The notes below the pieces were generated by a model that was not told the origin of the DNA, did no database searches, and saw only the letters and a program-made list of their open reading frames with translations. Made by a program: the position numbers and the translations under genes. A DNA stretch of 8,173 nucleotides, taken from assembly GCA_046295655.1 (NCBI GenBank), contig JBKBMT010000097.1, forward strand, positions 1 through 8,173, given 5' to 3'. Positions 5,714-8,173 of the stretch are shown piece after piece. The stretch comes from JBKBMT01 sp046295655 (GTDB lineage Bacteria > Pseudomonadota > Alphaproteobacteria > Rhodobacterales > Rhodobacteraceae). Positions within the stretch are counted from its first letter, which is position 1, and the number at the start of each line of letters is the position of its first letter.

Positions 5714-6274
5714 ATGAGCCGGAAAACCCTGACAATCCAGAACCTTGAGCCCGAGGTCGGAATCGATTTCCGCTGGCATCTGGCGCAGAGCGCGGTCGAG
5801 GTCGCGACCACCGAGGCGGAGTTCGCGTTGATGCGCACCGCCGAGGGATTCGAGCGCTGGCAATCCGAATGTCTCGCCGCGGTGGCCGATGTGGCCGCGA
5901 CCGGACCCGAGAACGCGATGCTGCATGTGATCCGCATGAACGACCGGCCGAAAAGCGTCAAGGATCTGGCACGGCTCACCAACCGCGACGATGTGCCGAA
6001 CATCCAGTATTCGCTGCGCAAGCTGATCGCCGCGGGTCTGGTCGTACGTCGCGGCTCGGGCCGGTCCGGCGTGACCTACGAGGTGACGCCGGCGGGACGC
6101 AAGGTGACCGAGGATTACGCCGCCCTGCGCCGCCGGCTGCTGATCGCGGCGATCGCCGAGGTGCCGGGCTTTGCCGAACGGCTGGCCGAGGCGACGCGCA
6201 CCTTCAACCTGCTGACCGGCATCTACGAGGAGGTCTCGCGCGTCGCCGCCACCCATCGCCGCGGGCAGCGCTGA
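5714..6274 (+). CDS. Winged-helix (MarR-like) transcriptional regulator
   Basis: This is a 186-residue cytoplasmic DNA-binding protein. An N-terminal helical part (about 24-65) is followed by a winged helix (about 65-135): ENAMLHVIRMNDRPKSVKDL gives the first helices, LTNRDDVPNIQYSLRKL (88-104) the recognition helix region, AAGLVVRRGS the lead-in to the wing, and VTYEVTPAGRKVTEDY the wing and exit, with the T-x-x-G-R pattern typical of MarR proteins. A C-terminal helix pair (about 136-180) probably mediates dimerisation. It resembles the 'predicted MarR-family, winged helix DNA-binding protein' group (COG5631-like), which to my knowledge has no studied ligand. The gene is divergent from the LLM monooxygenase gene with a palindrome between them, so it most likely represses that gene until its inducer appears. 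Start: ATG 5714 with AGGA seven to eight bases upstream. It converges on the radical SAM gene with only six bases between stops. Confidence 0.8.
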   Translation: MSRKTLTIQNLEPEVGIDFRWHLAQSAVEVATTEAEFALMRTAEGFERWQSECLAAVADVAATGPENAMLHVIRMNDRPKSVKDLARLTNRDDVPNIQYSLRKLIAAGLVVRRGSGRSGVTYEVTPAGRKVTEDYAALRRRLLIAAIAEVPGFAERLAEATRTFNLLTGIYEEVSRVAATHRRGQR

Positions 6275-6280
6275 GGCCGG

Positions 6281-7375
6281 TCATCCGAACAGCGACAGCT
6301 GCTCGCCCGCTCTGGGCGGAACCCGGAACAGGTCGGAACGCAGCGGCGCCAGTCGCCGTGCCAGACCGAGCCGGGCACAGGCGGTCTCGAACCGACGGTG
6401 CAGAAGGTCCGACCAGACCCCCTGTCCGGTCATGCGCCGGAACCATTCGGCGTCATAGTCGGACCCGCCCCGCATCTGCCTCAGCCGGCCCAGGACGCGG
6501 CCAGCCCGCTGCGGCGCATGGGTCGCAAGCCAGTCGCGGAAAAGCGGCGCAACCTCCAGCGGCAGGCGCAGCAGGATCCAGCTTGCCGCCACCGCCCCCG
6601 CCTCGTGCGCGGCCTTCAGGATCGGTTCGAGTTCGTGGTCCGTCAGCCCGGGGATCACCGGCGCCACCATCACGCGGACCTCGATCCCTGCCGCCGACAG
6701 CCGCTCGATCACCCGCAGCCGCCGCGCCGGAAGGGGGGCACGGGGTTCCAGCCTCCGCGACAGCGCCGGATCCAGGGTCGTGACCGAGATGCCGACCCGG
6801 GCAATCCCGTCCGCAGCCATCGGGGCGATCAGGTCGATGTCGCGCTCGACCAGTGTGCCCTTGGTGGTGATCGCGACCGGGTGTCGGTGCGCCGCCAATA
6901 CGGAAAGGATCTCGCGCATCAGGCCGTGCTGTGCCTCGATCGGCTGATAGGGGTCGGTATTGGTTCCGATGGCCACCGGCGCCACCCGATAGCCGGGTCG
7001 CGCCAGCTCTGCCTCCAGCACCCGGGCAATGCCGGGGCGGGCGATCAGCCGCGTCTCGAAATCCAGTCCGGGGGACAGGCCGAGGAAGGCATGGGTGGGG
7101 CGCGCGAAGCAGTAGGAACAGCCGTGTTCGCAGCCGCGGTAAGGATTCACCGAACGGTCGAACGGCAGGTCGGGCGAGGCGTTGTAGGCAAGCGCAGACC
7201 GCGGCCGTTCGGTCCGGACCTCGGTCCGAAGAAGCGTCTCGCCGCTGTCGGGGTCCAGGTCGTCATGGACCGGCTCGACCGAATGCCGCTCGAACCGGCC
7301 CGCGGCATTGGTTCCGGCGCCACGGGCGCGCAGCACCGTGCCCGGCGGGAGCGAGGGGGAACGAACCGTGACCAT
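6281..7375 (-). CDS. PA0069/Rv2578c-family radical SAM protein
   Basis: This is a radical SAM enzyme related to the SplB (spore photoproduct lyase) group; the family's reaction is not known to me. From the ATG at 7373-7375 it has 364 residues. The N-terminal RARGAGTNAAGRFE (16-29) matches the family's G-R-G-A-x-x-N-x-x-x-R-F opening. The 4Fe-4S cluster motif CEHGCSYC (C82, C86, C89) follows NPYRG and precedes FARPTHAFLGLSPG. Next come AIGTNTDPYQPIE, an ITTKGTLVERDIDL strand-loop and VGISVTTLDPALSRRLEPRA, all typical of this fold, and the tail ends QLSLFG. The frame stays open upstream to an ATG at 7514-7516, but those 47 extra residues are basic, unconserved-looking and run through the promoter region of the corrinoid gene, so I chose the shorter form. 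There is no Shine-Dalgarno; the promoter position suggests a leaderless start. Confidence 0.85.
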   Translation of the reverse strand: MVTVRSPSLPPGTVLRARGAGTNAAGRFERHSVEPVHDDLDPDSGETLLRTEVRTERPRSALAYNASPDLPFDRSVNPYRGCEHGCSYCFARPTHAFLGLSPGLDFETRLIARPGIARVLEAELARPGYRVAPVAIGTNTDPYQPIEAQHGLMREILSVLAAHRHPVAITTKGTLVERDIDLIAPMAADGIARVGISVTTLDPALSRRLEPRAPLPARRLRVIERLSAAGIEVRVMVAPVIPGLTDHELEPILKAAHEAGAVAASWILLRLPLEVAPLFRDWLATHAPQRAGRVLGRLRQMRGGSDYDAEWFRRMTGQGVWSDLLHRRFETACARLGLARRLAPLRSDLFRVPPRAGEQLSLFG

Positions 7376-7381
7376 GAGTGC

Positions 7382-7411
7382 AATATGGAACAGGACATGA
7401 ACATCTTTCAA
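7382..7411 (-). promoter_or_regulatory. Candidate promoter of the radical SAM gene (leaderless start)
   Basis: On the minus strand TTGAAA (7406-7411), an 18-base spacer and CATATT (7382-7387) precede the ATG by six bases, so the A of the ATG would be the seventh base after the -10 box, the usual start point. This explains the missing ribosome binding site and supports the start at 7375. Confidence 0.45.
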
Positions 7412-7432
7412 GCCCCGCAGATCAAGCCGCCA

Positions 7433-7461
7433 TTGCTGTCGGAACGCGCCCGTCCTATGTC
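7433..7461 (+). promoter_or_regulatory. Candidate promoter of the corrinoid protein gene
   Basis: TTGCTG (7433-7438), a 17-base spacer and TATGTC (7456-7461) give a weak sigma-70 match. Transcription would begin near 7468, leaving a leader of about 60 bases that can fold into a hairpin or pseudoknot (7466-7503). Confidence 0.35.
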
Positions 7462-7465
7462 GCAA

Positions 7466-7503
7466 ACCGGAAAGTCGCCTGCACGCCGGTCGCGCATGCA
7501 GGC
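7466..7503 (+). promoter_or_regulatory. Hairpin/pseudoknot-capable leader before the corrinoid gene
   Basis: GCCTGCA (7477-7483) pairs with TGCAGGC (7497-7503) around a 13-base loop. Within that loop CCGGT (7486-7490) can pair with the upstream ACCGG (7466-7470), giving an H-type pseudoknot layout with loops of 6, 2 and 6 bases. The GGAG ribosome site (7519-7522) follows 15 bases later. The conserved sequence of known SAM-II, SAM/SAH or cobalamin riboswitches was not recognised. GC-rich DNA can produce such pairings by chance. Confidence 0.3.
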
Positions 7504-7528
7504 CACAGACGCGCATCCGGAGCCCATC

Positions 7529-8173
7529 ATGTCAGACGACGGCGACGACATCATCCTGGCCGACCTGCCCGACGACGAACTTGTTCCGCAGATCATGGAC
7601 GATCTCTATGACGGGCTGAAGGAAGAGGTCGAGGAAGGCACGCGGATCCTGCTGGCGCGCGGCTGGGCGCCCTACGACGTGCTGACCAAGGCGCTGGTCG
7701 CGGGCATGAAGATCGTCGGCGACGATTTCCGCGACGGCATCCGCTTCGTGCCCGAGGTACTGATGTCGGCCAATGCGATGAAGGGCGGCATGGCGATCCT
7801 GAAGCCGCTGCTGGCCGAGACCGGCGCGCCGCGGATGGGCAAGATGGTGATCGGCACGGTGAAGGGCGACATACACGACATCGGCAAGAACCTGGTCGGC
7901 ATGATGATGGAAGGCGCGGGCTTCGAGATCGTGGACCTGGGCATCAACAACGCCGTGGAGAAATACCTCGCCGCGCTGGAATCGGAAAAGCCCGACATCC
8001 TCGGCATGTCGGCGCTGCTGACCACCACCATGCCCTACATGAAGGTGGTGATCGACACGATGAAACAGCTGGGGATCCGCGACGACTACATCGTGCTGGT
8101 CGGCGGCGCGCCGCTGAACGAGGAATTCGGCCGCGCGATCGGCGCCGACGCCTATTGCCGCGACGCCGCGGTG
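7529..8173 (+). CDS. Corrinoid (B12-binding) methyltransferase protein, C-terminus cut by window edge
   Basis: This is a free-standing cobalamin carrier that shuttles a methyl group between a donor methyltransferase and an acceptor methyltransferase. The 215 codons present cover nearly the whole protein; relatives run to about 230. After an acidic N-terminus, the helical cap (about 15-100) contains VGDDFRDGIRFVPEVLMSAN, typical of the MtbC/MtmC-like and MetH cap domains. The Rossmann B12 domain follows: DIHDIGKN (114-121) with cobalt-ligating H116, FEIVDLGINN, GMSALLTTTMPYMK (159-172), VLVGGAPLNEEF (189-200) and GADAYCRDAAV at the break. Start: ATG 7529 with GGAG six bases upstream. An in-frame ATG at 7496 has no ribosome site and falls in the leader hairpin. 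In Rhodobacterales such a protein is often one piece of a split methionine synthase; an alternative is a methylamine, methanol or similar methyl-transfer system. Downstream partners are outside the window. Confidence 0.9.
   Translation, partial: MSDDGDDIILADLPDDELVPQIMDDLYDGLKEEVEEGTRILLARGWAPYDVLTKALVAGMKIVGDDFRDGIRFVPEVLMSANAMKGGMAILKPLLAETGAPRMGKMVIGTVKGDIHDIGKNLVGMMMEGAGFEIVDLGINNAVEKYLAALESEKPDILGMSALLTTTMPYMKVVIDTMKQLGIRDDYIVLVGGAPLNEEFGRAIGADAYCRDAAV

Noticed and set aside
5869..6783. A 304-codon plus-strand frame across the regulator and the radical SAM gene
   Set aside because: It is a Pro/Arg/Ser-rich shadow frame crossing two well-supported genes.
7376..7516. N-terminal 47-residue extension of the radical SAM protein
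   Set aside because: Composition differs from the rest, family conservation begins near RARGAGTN, and the extension covers promoter and leader signals of the divergent corrinoid gene.
7496..7528. Upstream in-frame ATG for the corrinoid protein
   Set aside because: No Shine-Dalgarno precedes it and it lies at the 3' arm of the leader hairpin, whereas the ATG at 7529 has GGAG at good spacing.
7466..7528. Known SAM/SAH, SAM-II or cobalamin riboswitch
   Set aside because: The pseudoknot layout is suggestive, but none of the conserved bases I recall from these classes and no B12 box are present.
1..8173. CRISPR arrays, tRNA or rRNA genes, insertion sequences, prophage or toxin-antitoxin genes
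   Set aside because: No regular direct repeats, tRNA-like cloverleaf, transposase motif or small toxin pair was seen on either strand.

Overview
The window is GC-rich (by eye about two thirds G+C) and reads as chromosomal DNA of an alphaproteobacterium, most likely a member of the Rhodobacteraceae (Rhodobacter/Rhodovulum/Paracoccus-like). The evidence is the RNase E N-terminus starting MAKKMLIDATHAEETRVVVV, a DctB/DctD pair whose regulator lacks the GAFTGA loop (compare Rhodobacter NtrC), and a free-standing B12-binding corrinoid protein of the kind Rhodobacterales use. This is inference from protein style, not a database match.

Layout. (1) 1-140, minus: the first 46 codons of rne (RNase E), cut by the window edge. 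(2) 141-561: a 421-base gap that appears to hold a long structured rne leader and a weak candidate promoter near 498-527. (3) 562-3654, minus: dctB-dctD, a two-component system of the C4-dicarboxylate type, with the genes six bases apart. (4) 3706-4374, minus: purQ, the glutaminase subunit of FGAM synthase, without purS directly beside it. (5) 4490-5605, minus: an LLM-class (RutA/SfnG-like) flavin-dependent monooxygenase of unknown substrate. (6) 5714-6274, plus: a winged-helix (MarR-like) regulator, divergent from the monooxygenase gene; a clean 21-base palindrome sits on the overlapping promoters between them. (7) 6281-7375, minus: a PA0069/Rv2578c-type radical SAM protein, convergent with the regulator. 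(8) 7529-8173, plus: a corrinoid (B12-binding) methyltransferase protein, cut by the right edge.

How the parts work together. Most blocks are independent housekeeping or regulatory units: RNA turnover, dicarboxylate sensing, purine synthesis, and a one-carbon/B12 protein. The coherent local system is the monooxygenase plus its divergent regulator. There the -10 element of the monooxygenase promoter lies inside the palindrome, which suggests local repression and induction by an unknown compound.

No insertion sequence, tRNA, rRNA, CRISPR array or prophage sign was seen. The most notable points are the GAFTGA-less DctD, the palindrome-controlled monooxygenase/regulator pair, the long structured rne leader, two possibly leaderless starts (dctB and the radical SAM gene), and a pseudoknot-capable leader before the corrinoid gene.
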